Notes: generated by a model from the sequence alone, not told the origin. A stretch of 64,000 nt of DNA from Dactylosporangium siamense (GCF_016862795.1 NZ_BONQ01000126.1:1-64000); one strand, 5' to 3'. Shown: positions 24,036-32,760, counted from the first letter of the stretch. Program-made: numbers and translations.

Positions 24036-27000
24036 AGCGACCTCACCCGCAGGTTGCGGAACTCCATGACGTCGGCGGTGCCGTGGTTCTGCAGGCCGAG
24101 GAAGCCGCTGAGGTACTGCCGCAGGTCGGTCGACGGGTCGCCGGCCCGGGAGGACTGCTTGCCCGGCGTGTTGTCGAACTCGTTGATCACCACGCCGTTG
24201 CGGCTGATCGTGTAGTGCTGCCCGACGACACGGACCTCATAGTCGTTCCACACACCCTTCGCGGTCGCGCCCGCGCCGCTCATCGGCACCGGGTCGAAGT
24301 TGTAGATGGAGCCGGTCTTCTGTGGCTCGCCGGTGTCGCCGTCGTACAGCTGGATCTCGTGGCCGCAGTAGATGGCGACCCACGCCTGCGACGTGCGCGC
24401 CGAGCCGACGGTGCCGCAGCTGCCCTCGGGGCGTTCGGCGAGCGGGATCCGCGGGTCCGGGAAGCGGGCGAAGACCCCGCTGTTGGCCCGCGTCGTCCCG
24501 GGTGCCATGTCCCGGAACTGCAGCTTGAACGAGAAGTCGCCGAACTGCCGGGCCCCGTACCAGAGCATCCCGAGGCCGCCGTCGCTGCGCAGCGTCCCGT
24601 CCGGCTGGATGACGAACTGTCCCGACGGCGCCTGGACCCAGCCGTCCAGCGAGGTGCCGTCGAAGATCGCGTCGTAGCCGGTGACGCCGGTCCTTCCGAT
24701 CGGTGACGCGGCGGCGGTACGGGTGAGCGTCCCGGCCTCCCGTCCACTGAGGACACCGCTGCCGGTCAACGAGGCGGCGACCGCGTTCACATGCCGGACG
24801 AAGCCGTCGTGGTCGGGCCAGGTGCTCTCGTCGTCGATGAGGTCGTCGATCGTGCAGTGCCCGCCCGCGACGCGGTTGGCGATACCCGTGTCGGTGTCGC
24901 CGAGCCGGACGGTGGCCGAGGTGTCCGGCACGAGGCAGTCGACGTCGAGCGTGGTGCGGACTTCCACTGTGGACGATGCGCCGCCGGCGTAGGTGACGGT
25001 GAGCCGCACGGCGTAGGAGCCGGTCCGGGCATACGTGTGCCGCGGGTTCGCCTCCGTGGACGTGGCGCCGTCCCCGAAGTCCCAGCGCCAGCTCAGGCCG
25101 CCGGACCGGGAGCCGTTGAACTGGTACGTGAGCGGCTTGTTCTGCACCGCGACGGCCCGTGCGGCCGGCACCGGGGTCGCCGGGCCGCCCTGGTACGCCA
25201 CCCGGATCAGCTTCTGGTTGGGGTGTAGGGAGAAGAAGCCGCCGCCGTAGTCGAGCATGTAGAGCGCGCCGTCGGCGCCGAACTTGGCGTCCATCCACGA
25301 CTGCAGGCGGGTGTCGCCGCTGCCGGACGGGATGATGGCCCGCAGCGACTCGGCGAAGACCGGCGGCGCCGCGACGGCGGCTCCGGCCGGGTCGACGGTG
25401 ACGGCGATGCGGTTGCTGGCGTTGGACTCGTCGCCGATGAACCACTTGCCGTCCCAGTACGCCGGCCACGCGACACCGCTGCTGGTGTCCACAGTGGACC
25501 GATGGTAGGACGGGCCGGACATCACGGCCTGCCCGCCGCCGCGCAGGTACGGCTGCGTGTAGGTGGCGTCGGCCGCGACGTACGTCGGCACCCCGCTGCC
25601 GTCGGCGCGCGCCGGGAAGACCGGGCCGCCGCCGTCGGGCGAGTACCAGATCATGTTGTTCTTCACCGGCGGCAGGTCGACGAGGCCGGTGTTGCGCGGT
25701 GAGGTGTTGCGCGGGTGGGCGCAGTCGTACCAGCCGGTGAGCACCGACGCGTCGGTGTCGCTGCGGTCGCGGTACGGCTGCCGGTTGCCCATGCAGTACG
25801 GCCAGCCGTGGTTGCCGGCCTCGGTGATGACGGTCGCGGTCTCGTACTTGGCCGGGCCGAGCGTCGGGCTCGGCGACGCCGCGTCCGGGCCGACCCACGC
25901 GGCGGTGAGCCAGTTGCGGACCGGGTCCCACTGCAGCCGGGCGATGTTGCGCACGCCCATCACGTAGATCTCGGGGCGCGTCTTGTCGGTACCCGGCGCG
26001 AACAGGTTCCCGGCCGGGATCGTGTACGTGCCGCCGGGCTCCGGGTGGATTCGCAGGATCTTGCCGTTGAGGTCGTTCGTGTTGCCCGCGGTCCGCCGCG
26101 CGTCCTGGAACGAGGTCCCCGCGTACTCGGCGGTCCAGTTGTTGCCGGAGTAGCCGCTGGAGCCCTCGGAGGAGTTGCTGTCGCCGGAGCCGACGTAAAG
26201 GTTGCCGACCTCGTCGAACGCCATCCCGCCGCCGGCGTGGCAGCAGCTGTGGATCTGCACCGGCCACTGGATGAGGTCCTTGCGGGTGGCCTGGTCGATG
26301 CTCTGGGCGGCCTGGTCATAGGTGAACCGGGAGATGGTCCGCTGGCCGATCCGCGTGTCGCGGTTGATGGAGGCGTGCGGCATCCAGTACACGTAGAGCC
26401 AGCCGTTCTGCGCGAAGCCGGGGTCGGCGACCACGCCGAGCAGGCCCTCCTCGTTCTTGACCAGCTCCGAGCCGCTGCCCCGGTTGCCCATCACGGGCAG
26501 CGTCGTGAGCAGCTTCACCGCCTTCGTGGCCGGGTCGTACCGGTGGATCGTGCCGCAGCCGAGGCCGACGTTCGGGTTGGCCCAGTCGACGACCGGCCCG
26601 CTCGGGCAGGCGGCCTTGCCGACGTAGAAGATCGACCCGTCGGGCGCGACGGTGAGGCCGTGCGCCTCGCCGATCTGGTCGAGCTGGCCGGTCTGGTTCG
26701 CCGCGGTGAGCCGCTCGACCTTGTAGTTCGCGGCGATGGTCGCCTGGCAGTCGCCGCGCTCGATGCCCGTGGTCCAGCGCAGTGCGCCGCCGAGGTGGGC
26801 GCGGAACTCCTGCTCGGCGTAGCCGGCGGCGGTGTGGCCCATGCCGGTGTAGAAGGACCGGCCGCCGTCGTAGTCGCGGCACCAGGACACCGGGTGGAAC
26901 GGGCCGTTGGCGCCGGCGCCGGCGTCGTGCTTCCACTCCTCGACCTGCGCGACGGTGTGCACGGTGCCGACCGGGTTCGGGTCCCAGTTGTACCAGCGGT

Positions 27001-27958
27001 CGGAGCGGGTCAGCTTCAGCGGCAGCGACGCGGTCGCCGGGTGCTGCCGGTCCAGGACGTCAACGACGCCCTGCTGCACGGCCGGCGGCGCGGGCGGCTC
27101 GGCGTCCCCGGCGAACAGGCGCAGGTCGGCGAGCTGGATGAGCGGCTCGCCGCCGTTGGAGGTGATGTTCAGCCGGTACCGCGGGTACACGGTCGTATTG
27201 GTCAGGTCGAACCGGCGGGTCTGCAGGCGCTCGCCGAACGTCTGGCCGGTGCGCCGGTCCAGGTCGACCCAGCTGGTGCCGTCCGCGGAGCCTTGCAGCG
27301 TCCAGTCCTTCGGGTCGCGGCCGGGGAAGTCGTTGGCGGACGTGAGCGCGTAGCCGTTCACCGCTTCCGGGGTGCTCAGCTGGTACGCCACCCAGCCCGT
27401 CGTGGCGAACGTCAACCACTTGGTGCCGGCGTTACCGTCGGCGAGCTTCTCCTTGGTCTCGTTCGGCGGGTTCTCGGCGCTGGCGGTGACGGCGGCGACG
27501 GGCAGCGCGTTGGGGATCGCGCCGACGGGCCGGGTGCCGATGAGGCCGGTGAACCACGACGACTCCGGCTGCGCCTTGGCCGCGTCACCGACGCCGAGGA
27601 AGCCGTTGCCGGCCTTCACGTACGCCTGCAGCGCGGCCTCCTGGTCGCGGGTGAGCACGACGCCGGCGGCGGAGAGGAAGACGATGCCGCGGTACTTGGC
27701 GAGGTTGGCGGTGGTGAAGTCGGCGGGGTTCTGCGACTCGGTGACGGCCAGGCCGCTGGCCTCCGCGACTTCGGTGATCTCCTGGGCGGCGCTGGCGACG
27801 GGGTCCTGCTGCTCGGCGGCGGGCCCGTGGAACAGCAGCACCTGCGGCTGCGCCGCTGCTGCTTGCGGGGCGGCGGCGGCCGCCACTGGATTCGCGATCT
27901 GTATCAAGGTCAGGGCGACGGCGGCGGCGAACGGGCGCCGCCAGGTGGTGAACCTCAT
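24032..27958 (-). CDS. Secreted ThuA / F5-8C / glucose-sorbosone dehydrogenase / PKD / DUF1080 protein
   Basis: The 1308-residue exported protein has AAGGAG five bases before ATG 27958 and a signal peptide ending VAAAAAPQ. The ThuA-like fold is split: residues about 38-135 (QVLLFHGPAAEQQ, GIVFLSAAGVVLT) and 285-395 (PVSWCRDYDGGRSFYTGMGH). An F5/8C domain (about 140-275, NETKEKLADGNAGTKWLTF) is inserted between them. Residues 400-810 are a soluble quinoprotein glucose/sorbosone dehydrogenase barrel (EEGLLGVVADPGF, HSCCHAGGGMAFDEVGNLYV, PEIYVMGVRNIARL). A PKD domain (WRWDFGDGATSTEANPRHTY) and the two-cysteine module shared with the cupredoxin follow. The C-terminal 200 residues are a DUF1080/3-keto-disaccharide hydrolase domain. 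It likely oxidises and cleaves sugars outside the cell, feeding electrons to the copper proteins. Confidence 0.88.
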   Translation of the reverse strand: MRFTTWRRPFAAAVALTLIQIANPVAAAAAPQAAAAQPQVLLFHGPAAEQQDPVASAAQEITEVAEASGLAVTESQNPADFTTANLAKYRGIVFLSAAGVVLTRDQEAALQAYVKAGNGFLGVGDAAKAQPESSWFTGLIGTRPVGAIPNALPVAAVTASAENPPNETKEKLADGNAGTKWLTFATTGWVAYQLSTPEAVNGYALTSANDFPGRDPKDWTLQGSADGTSWVDLDRRTGQTFGERLQTRRFDLTNTTVYPRYRLNITSNGGEPLIQLADLRLFAGDAEPPAPPAVQQGVVDVLDRQHPATASLPLKLTRSDRWYNWDPNPVGTVHTVAQVEEWKHDAGAGANGPFHPVSWCRDYDGGRSFYTGMGHTAAGYAEQEFRAHLGGALRWTTGIERGDCQATIAANYKVERLTAANQTGQLDQIGEAHGLTVAPDGSIFYVGKAACPSGPVVDWANPNVGLGCGTIHRYDPATKAVKLLTTLPVMGNRGSGSELVKNEEGLLGVVADPGFAQNGWLYVYWMPHASINRDTRIGQRTISRFTYDQAAQSIDQATRKDLIQWPVQIHSCCHAGGGMAFDEVGNLYVGSGDSNSSEGSSGYSGNNWTAEYAGTSFQDARRTAGNTNDLNGKILRIHPEPGGTYTIPAGNLFAPGTDKTRPEIYVMGVRNIARLQWDPVRNWLTAAWVGPDAASPSPTLGPAKYETATVITEAGNHGWPYCMGNRQPYRDRSDTDASVLTGWYDCAHPRNTSPRNTGLVDLPPVKNNMIWYSPDGGGPVFPARADGSGVPTYVAADATYTQPYLRGGGQAVMSGPSYHRSTVDTSSGVAWPAYWDGKWFIGDESNASNRIAVTVDPAGAAVAAPPVFAESLRAIIPSGSGDTRLQSWMDAKFGADGALYMLDYGGGFFSLHPNQKLIRVAYQGGPATPVPAARAVAVQNKPLTYQFNGSRSGGLSWRWDFGDGATSTEANPRHTYARTGSYAVRLTVTYAGGASSTVEVRTTLDVDCLVPDTSATVRLGDTDTGIANRVAGGHCTIDDLIDDESTWPDHDGFVRHVNAVAASLTGSGVLSGREAGTLTRTAAASPIGRTGVTGYDAIFDGTSLDGWVQAPSGQFVIQPDGTLRSDGGLGMLWYGARQFGDFSFKLQFRDMAPGTTRANSGVFARFPDPRIPLAERPEGSCGTVGSARTSQAWVAIYCGHEIQLYDGDTGEPQKTGSIYNFDPVPMSGAGATAKGVWNDYEVRVVGQHYTISRNGVVINEFDNTPGKQSSRAGDPSTDLRQYLSGFLGLQNHGTADVMEFRNLRVRSL

Positions 27959-27981
27959 GAGGCTCCTTCGTCGATGGGTGT

Positions 27982-28980
27982 TCAGCCGCCGTGGACGTGC
28001 GCGGCGGGGTTGTGCACGTGGCCGTGGAAGCGGTCGATGGCCTCCTGGGCGCCGGCCGGCATGGAACCGTCGGCGTTGCGGACCAGGAACAGGCCGGCCA
28101 TCCCGGTGTCGGAGTGTGACTGGACGTGGCAGTGGTACATCCAGGCGCCCGGGCCGACGCCCTCGCCGGCGAGCACCTGGAACCCGAACGAGCTGCCAGG
28201 GTTGAGGTCCTTGTTGTCGATGACCAGGCTCGGGTCGGAGGGCCCCTCGAGCATCCCGGTGCGGTTGTCCGCCCACCGGTGGGCGTGCAGGTGGAACGTG
28301 TGGAAGAGGCTGCCGTGGCCGATCGCGGTCCACTCGACCCGCTGGCCCAGGTTCGCTTCGAACATCGGCGTGTCCGGGGCGACCTTGTTGTTGATCTGCA
28401 TGTCGTTGAACACGACGGTGAACTGCTTGTCCGGCAGGATGTCGCCGCGGCGGCGGACGGTCAGCGCGCCGTACAGCCCGCGGGCGACGCCGCCGGTGCC
28501 GTGGTCGGTGCCCATCGCGTGGTCGTGGTAGTGCCAGTAGCCGGCGCTGCCGGGCATGAACCGGCGCCCGGCGGCCGCGGTCATCTCGTGCGAGCGCCAC
28601 ACATAGGTCCTGGTCTCGCCGGGGTTGTTGAACGAGTTGTGCAGCGGGCTGCCGTCGGAGTCGGTGCTGTAGTCGACGCCGTGCGGGTGGATCGACAGCC
28701 GCTGGGTGGTGGTGTTGACGAGGGTGACCTCCAGGGTGTCACCCTCGTACATCTCCAGCGTGGGTCCCGGGACGGTGGCCTGCCCGGGGGCCAGGCCGTA
28801 GCCCACCAGGTTGCCGGGCAGCGCCTCGGCGTAGATCGTCACGCGGCGGGTGGCGCCCGCGAACTGCTGCTTCGCCGAGCGGGCGGACCCGGGCACGAGC
28901 GCGGTGCCGATCCCCGCCGCCGACACGGCTAAGGCGCCGCCCACCAGCATCGACCGGCGCGACGTGAGCCGACGGAACAT
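27982..28980 (-). CDS. Two-domain multicopper oxidase (small laccase), Tat-exported
   Basis: The 332-residue enzyme carries all four copper-binding segments: HPHG, WHYHDHAMGTDH, FHTFHLHAH and the T1/T2/T3 loop YHCHVQSHSDTGM. This is the two-domain (SLAC/EpoA) class of about 330 residues, which works as a homotrimer and oxidises phenols or metals using O2. The leader RRLTSRRSMLVGGALAVSAA is a twin-arginine signal, as expected for a protein that folds with copper in the cytoplasm. The start at ATG 28980 has GGGAGGGGG upstream. It is the first gene of the secreted operon, 23 nt before the ThuA/dehydrogenase gene. A histidine-rich tail (HGHVHNPAAHVHGG) may bind extra metal. Confidence 0.92.
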   Translation of the reverse strand: MFRRLTSRRSMLVGGALAVSAAGIGTALVPGSARSAKQQFAGATRRVTIYAEALPGNLVGYGLAPGQATVPGPTLEMYEGDTLEVTLVNTTTQRLSIHPHGVDYSTDSDGSPLHNSFNNPGETRTYVWRSHEMTAAAGRRFMPGSAGYWHYHDHAMGTDHGTGGVARGLYGALTVRRRGDILPDKQFTVVFNDMQINNKVAPDTPMFEANLGQRVEWTAIGHGSLFHTFHLHAHRWADNRTGMLEGPSDPSLVIDNKDLNPGSSFGFQVLAGEGVGPGAWMYHCHVQSHSDTGMAGLFLVRNADGSMPAGAQEAIDRFHGHVHNPAAHVHGG

Positions 28981-29047
28981 CCATCCCCCTCCCGGTGGAC
29001 CGCGAGGGCAGGGTGGGTCACCGCTCCCCGTCACAGCCGATGTTGAC

Positions 29048-29063
29048 ATCGACTTTTGTCGAT
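29048..29063. promoter_or_regulatory. Inverted repeat in the laccase operon promoter
   Basis: ATCGAC-TTTT-GTCGAT is a perfect 6-bp palindrome with an A/T centre in an unusually AT-rich stretch (29045-29130), about 70 bp upstream of the laccase start. Size and position fit an operator for a dimeric repressor, possibly metal-responsive. I did not identify a convincing -35/-10 pair. Confidence 0.4.
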
Positions 29064-29144
29064 CTAACGCCAACTTATGCACGGGTTGAGCAAAAGTAAA
29101 GACTTGCATCTACAAAGATGGCACTCTATGGACAGAAGTTCACC

Positions 29145-29481
29145 CTACCCCCCGAACCGGACATCCAGATATGTAAACTTTTGCCCCAGCTCCGGTGCCG
29201 GCACGGCCAGACCGAGCCCTCGATGCCAGCCACCCGGCACCTCACGCCACCCGAACGGCGTGTCGACCACCGGGATGACGACCGCCTGGTTGGCGCACAC
29301 GCCGTCGCAGTAGTGCGGGCTGGAGACGGACCGGAACGCCGCACGGGACAGGACGGGTCCCTCCTGCGAGGTGCCGCGCGCCGTCCGCTCCGCTTCGGTG
29401 ATCGGCTCGTCGCTCACGTAGGCGGAGCAGGACCCCCAGAGACCGAACAGCGGCGGCCACCCGATCCCGTCGCCACAGCTG
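29145..29481 (-). pseudogene. Hypothetical protein, probable remnant
   Basis: The frame reads GIGWPPLFGLWGSCSAYVSD, EPITEAERTARGTSQEGPVL, AFRSVSSPHYCDGVCANQAV and VVIPVVDTPFGWREVPGGWH, ending TYLDVRFGG. Its balanced composition suggests a real gene tail. The only ATG in frame (29597) would overlap the preceding gene by over 110 nt, and no good GTG start exists. I regard it as a gene that lost its 5' end, or one with an unusual start. Function unknown. Confidence 0.35.
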
Positions 29482-29844
29482 CTACCTGCGGGCCCTCCGA
29501 GCTCGCAGCAAAGCAACCGTCCACGCCGCTCGTTCCAAGCGGCTGCCGATCCAGCGCAGCACGCGGTCGACCCTTCCGCGCTGCGGCAGCGGTGCACCCA
29601 GCAGCGCGAGAACCGCTCGAGTGGGTTGGCCGGCGTCGTCGTCTACGGTCTGGGACAGGGTGCGGTGTCCTCCAGGACCCGGTCCGGACGGGTCCTCGAC
29701 CGGCACCGTGCAGCCCCGGCGCCCGAACACCGTCCAGGACCCGCGCTCATCGGTTGTGTCCTGAAGCCGGGCAACCCAGTCCGCCGTGACGCTCCGTAGC
29801 GCGCAGATCTCGGCCAGAAGCGTGCGTCGCTGCAAAACTGTCAC
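29482..29844 (-). CDS. Small hypothetical protein coupled to the GtrA-like gene
   Basis: From a GTG at 29844, which overlaps the TGA of the GtrA-like gene (GTGA), the frame encodes 120 residues: TVLQRRTLLAEICALRSVTA, DWVARLQDTTDERGSWTVFG, and an arginine-rich helix at the end (VDRVLRWIGSRLERAAWTVA). It has no recognised domain. The overlap and the basic C-terminal helix suggest a cytoplasmic partner of the membrane protein, but this is only inference. Confidence 0.45.
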   Translation of the reverse strand: MTVLQRRTLLAEICALRSVTADWVARLQDTTDERGSWTVFGRRGCTVPVEDPSGPGPGGHRTLSQTVDDDAGQPTRAVLALLGAPLPQRGRVDRVLRWIGSRLERAAWTVALLRARRARR

Positions 29845-30674
29845 ACTTTGCGGCCGGGTGCTGCGCAGTGTGTTGTACCGACTCGATGCGATCGAGGGAC
29901 CGGAATCATCGAGGCCGATGCCGAGGGCGCCGCTGCGCGCGAAAAGACGCACAGGCGGAGCATCAGAAACCGCCCGGCTCCGGCGAGTCCGGAGGCGCTA
30001 AGGTAAACAGCTTGCTCCCAGCGCATACCGGCGGATGGCTGCACCGCCTGCAGGACCAGGATGGCAGCTGAGGTGATCATGTAGGCGGCCGCGGCCGAGC
30101 CGGCGGATTGCAGGTGCTGACGCCATTGCGCGCACCGACGAGCGCCAAAGGTGAACCGCGCGTGGAGTTCTGTGCCCAGCAGGGTGGACACGACGGTGAT
30201 CAACGCGTTCGCGGTCACCCATGGCATGAGCGTGGCCGTCAGCGGCACCGCAGCACTCGAAGCGAGTCCGATACCACCGCCGACCAGAACGAACCTGGCG
30301 AACGAGCTCCGGCCCGCCGGTCGAGTCCGTGACGCGCTGGCCGGCTTCGTCGACAGTAGCGACGCGACCGGCTCGCCTTCGCCCTTCACACCAGAACGGC
30401 GGCGAGCGGGCTTCAGCATCGGCGGTACGGTCGAGCCGGAGCAACGTGTTGGATCGGCCTGCCCGCGCCGCCGTGGCAGGTAACCCGCGCCGGCACCGGT
30501 CAGCCCCACCGCGCCGGCCGTCTGCTCGCCCATCACAGTTTTCCTCGCGGCGACGGCGGAGGTCGGCGCGGGAGTGTCGAACGTCTGCATCATGCTCTCC
30601 ATCGAGCGTCGCCATCCGGTCCCGGCGGCCCGTACGTCCGCCGGCAAACTGACCATGGCTGTCGCCGCTGACAC
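29841..30674 (-). CDS. GtrA-like membrane protein
   Basis: The C-terminal 130 residues have four hydrophobic spans in the GtrA pattern: FARFVLVGGGIGLASSAAV, WVTANALITVVSTLLGTELH with ARFTF, AAAAYMITSAAILVLQAV and QAVYLSASGLAGAGRFLML. GtrA proteins are flippase-like helpers for lipid-linked sugars in cell-envelope glycosylation. The N-terminal 120 residues are low-complexity and probably not native. The start is unclear: GTG 30674 is the limit, an ATG lies at 30419, and neither has a good ribosome site. It overlaps the downstream small gene by 4 nt. Confidence 0.6.
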   Translation of the reverse strand: MSAATAMVSLPADVRAAGTGWRRSMESMMQTFDTPAPTSAVAARKTVMGEQTAGAVGLTGAGAGYLPRRRGQADPTRCSGSTVPPMLKPARRRSGVKGEGEPVASLLSTKPASASRTRPAGRSSFARFVLVGGGIGLASSAAVPLTATLMPWVTANALITVVSTLLGTELHARFTFGARRCAQWRQHLQSAGSAAAAYMITSAAILVLQAVQPSAGMRWEQAVYLSASGLAGAGRFLMLRLCVFSRAAAPSASASMIPVPRSHRVGTTHCAAPGRKV

Positions 30675-30787
30675 CGCCTCATCAGCGCGCTGACACGCAC
30701 GCGCGGCCCGTGTCAGCGCGATGGCAGCAGCGTGGGCGGCGCTTGATCGGCAGAGTTTTGTCAGACCCTGGGGGTAGCCTCCGGGCC

Positions 30788-31216
30788 ATGACGTTGTCGA
30801 GAGAAGAACGCGAAGCGTTTCTTGCCGAACCGCACGTCGGCGCCCTGTCGGTAGTCGAACGGCCTGATCGGGCGCCGCTTACTGTTCCCATCTGGTACCA
30901 GTACGAGCCAGGTGGTGAGCTATGGATTGCCACAGGACCGGATGCACGCAAGACGCAGGCGATCCGCGCGGCAGGTCACTTCGGCCTGATGGTAGAACGC
31001 AGTGCACCAACGGCCAGGTACGTGTCGGTGCGAGGACCAGTAGTGCGCATTGAGCCGGGTTCGCCCGAACGGTCGCGGGAACTGGCGCGGCGCTACATTC
31101 CAGCCGCGAGGGTGGAAGAATACTTGGAGTTCGAGCGGACGCATATCGGCACACAAGTAATTGTCCACATGCGTCCCGAGCATTGGCTTTCTTCGGATCT
31201 TGGACCGGAATGGTGA
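30788..31216 (+). CDS. Pyridoxamine 5'-phosphate oxidase-like (FMN/F420 split-barrel) protein
   Basis: The 142-residue protein has the split beta-barrel pattern of PPOX-class flavin or F420 binders: EAFLAEPHVGALSVVERPDR, APLTVPIWYQYEPGGELWIA, ARKTQAIRAAGHFGLMVE and YVSVRGPVVRIEPGS. Such proteins reduce or sequester small molecules using FMN or F420. The start is the ATG at 30788. A longer open frame upstream lacks coding character. The next gene begins immediately after its stop, suggesting joint transcription. The substrate cannot be read from sequence. Confidence 0.8.
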   Translation: MTLSREEREAFLAEPHVGALSVVERPDRAPLTVPIWYQYEPGGELWIATGPDARKTQAIRAAGHFGLMVERSAPTARYVSVRGPVVRIEPGSPERSRELARRYIPAARVEEYLEFERTHIGTQVIVHMRPEHWLSSDLGPEW

Positions 31217-31834
31217 ATGACGTTACGTACTCATCTCGGCGAGACCGGGACGGCGGCGTCGGCGTCATCGGCCGCCCCGACCGGCATTCCGAAGAGGTCG
31301 TCGCACCGCCATCTGGGCCGCACCGTCGTCGAAGGGCAAGACATGCGCCTGGTTCATCTCGGACATGTCTTCATCAATTTCAAGAACAACACCTTCCAGT
31401 GGGTGGGCATCCAACGGTTCCGGCTGCCCGGGCCGACGGTAAACGACACGTCGGTCCTGGCAATGTTGATCAGCCACGAGCTGTACGGCGACGACCATGC
31501 CGGAGGGACGCCTGGCGACAACCCGGAGCGGCACGGCCCGTACTGGCGAGACCGGATCACACCCGGCTGCTTCGACCTCACTGACGCCGGTGGCGAGGAG
31601 CGCTTGCTGCGCGCGTGGGCCGAACAACACGCCCCGTTACCCGAACACCTGCACGCGGATCTTGGCCGCGACCTCTACCAGCCGCTCCGAGCCGCCAAGC
31701 GGGTGTACCGGCTCCGGGACCTCGGCCCGGCCGCCTACCACGATTGGGGCGGCGTCCAGACCGAGTTCCACGAACTTGCGCTCATCGACCACACTGACGA
31801 AACGCTCACCGTGGTCGTGGCCGCTGATGACTGA
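31217..31834 (+). CDS. Hypothetical protein
   Basis: The frame opens at an ATG directly behind the PPOX stop (31217). The first 42 residues are low-complexity, and a better start may be the ATG at 31343 (MRLVHLGHVFINF) with GAAGGG 7 nt upstream, giving 163 residues. It contains FQWVGIQRFRLPGPTVNDTS, HGPYWRDRITPGCFDLTDAG, HLHADLGRDLYQPLRAAKRV and a beta-rich end (FHELALIDHTDETLTVVVAA). I do not recognise the family. It is probably cytoplasmic. Confidence 0.55.
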   Translation: MTLRTHLGETGTAASASSAAPTGIPKRSSHRHLGRTVVEGQDMRLVHLGHVFINFKNNTFQWVGIQRFRLPGPTVNDTSVLAMLISHELYGDDHAGGTPGDNPERHGPYWRDRITPGCFDLTDAGGEERLLRAWAEQHAPLPEHLHADLGRDLYQPLRAAKRVYRLRDLGPAAYHDWGGVQTEFHELALIDHTDETLTVVVAADD

Positions 31835-31969
31835 GCCTCGGTGCCCGACGAACCGAGCGTGACGACAGCCAGCGACCTGCCGCGCCCGCTTCGCGGCAAG
31901 TGAGTACGCCAAGATCACTGGGCATGAGATCGGCAGCTACGCATAAGAGGCGATGTAGGTCTTAAACGC
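31835..31969. other. Convergent intergenic spacer
   Basis: A short gap between converging genes. I see no supported gene or clear hairpin. Confidence 0.4.
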
Positions 31970-32227
31970 CTACGAAGCGTACGCAGCGTAAAGGCTGTCG
32001 GGCACGACAACCGGCGACTCGATGCCGACGAGTTTGACCAACCACGCGCCCACTGGAACCCGGACTTCCCGCCCACTGCCGCTGACGCTCCACGCGTCAT
32101 TGTTCAGCGCGGTGGTCGTAACCCCGGTGATTCCTGCATAGGTAGCAAGGAGAGTCTTCGCTGCATCGGTCGGCAGCTTAGATCCAAGCTTCTCTGCGAA
32201 CTCGATCGGTGCCGTGAAAGTCGCCAT
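31970..32227 (-). CDS. Small hypothetical protein
   Basis: An 85-residue protein starting at ATG 32227 with GAGGAGG 11 nt upstream. It reads MATFTAPIEFAEKLGSKLPT, DAAKTLLATYAGITGVTTTA, a short beta section (WSVSGSGREVRVPVGAWLVK) and ends VPDSLYAAYAS. There are no membrane spans or cysteines. The good ribosome site and third-position G/C support a real gene. Function unknown. Confidence 0.6.
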   Translation of the reverse strand: MATFTAPIEFAEKLGSKLPTDAAKTLLATYAGITGVTTTALNNDAWSVSGSGREVRVPVGAWLVKLVGIESPVVVPDSLYAAYAS

Positions 32228-32481
32228 GTCGCCCCCGCCTCCTCTATGGGTCTTGAGGCGACAACGAGCGAGGGCACGCCAAGGCCACGGAGCAACTTGC
32301 CCGAACGGTGCGCCGTCCTTGCCGCTTTGCCACTTCTCCAAGGCGCTCGCACGGCGCCTTGATATCGGCCACAACCGCCCGTGCCTCAGCCCCCTCGGCG
32401 TAGCGCGCTGTCCGAGCACGCCCAGTCACACCTCGGACCAGCGAGGCACCCTATCGCGAGAAATGGGCTGCTCACTGTAGA

Positions 32482-32583
32482 TCAGCCCGTCGCGTTGAGG
32501 GCGTTGACCAGGTCCACCGCCAGACTTCCTACATCCGGCGTGCGACCAAGATCGGAGGCCGCGCATCGACCCCGACTGGAAGT
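32482..32583 (-). pseudogene. C-terminal tail of a lost gene
   Basis: Just left of the miniature element the minus strand reads SDLGRTPDVGSLAVDLVNAL-NATG and then stops (TGA at 32484-32482). It looks like the last 30 codons of a regulator or enzyme whose body was removed when the cassette arrived at 32588. Confidence 0.3.
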
Positions 32584-32587
32584 CTAG

Positions 32588-32760
32588 TACGACGGCCCAG
32601 GTTCGTTATGTAGATGTTGGTTGATGGATGGCGTGGCCGCGTCGGCGGTAGTGGCTGGTGCGGGCGCGGGCGGCCGTCAGCATGCCCTCCGACACGCCGA
32701 CCAGCCCCAGCGCCACCAGCCCATCGTCAGACATCTACATGACGAACCTGGGCTGGGGTA
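32588..32760. mobile_element. Miniature element (MITE) with IS701-like ends, copy 2
   Basis: A 173-bp element, one base longer than copy 1, with ends TACGACGGCCCAGGTTCG and, on the complement, TACCCCAGCCCAGGTTCG. It is flanked by CTAG on the left and CTAA on the right, both fitting the YTAR target rule of IS701 although they are not identical to each other. Confidence 0.6.

Noticed and set aside
25715-28531. Open frame of 938 residues on the plus strand across the ThuA/dehydrogenase gene
   Set aside because: Antisense shadow rich in Val, Arg, Gly and Ala. The minus-strand gene has signal peptide, ribosome site and domains.
28000-28600. Extension of the ThuA/dehydrogenase frame upstream to 28600
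   Set aside because: That stretch lies within the laccase gene in another frame and is arginine/proline-rich nonsense. ATG 27958 has a good ribosome site and begins a signal peptide.
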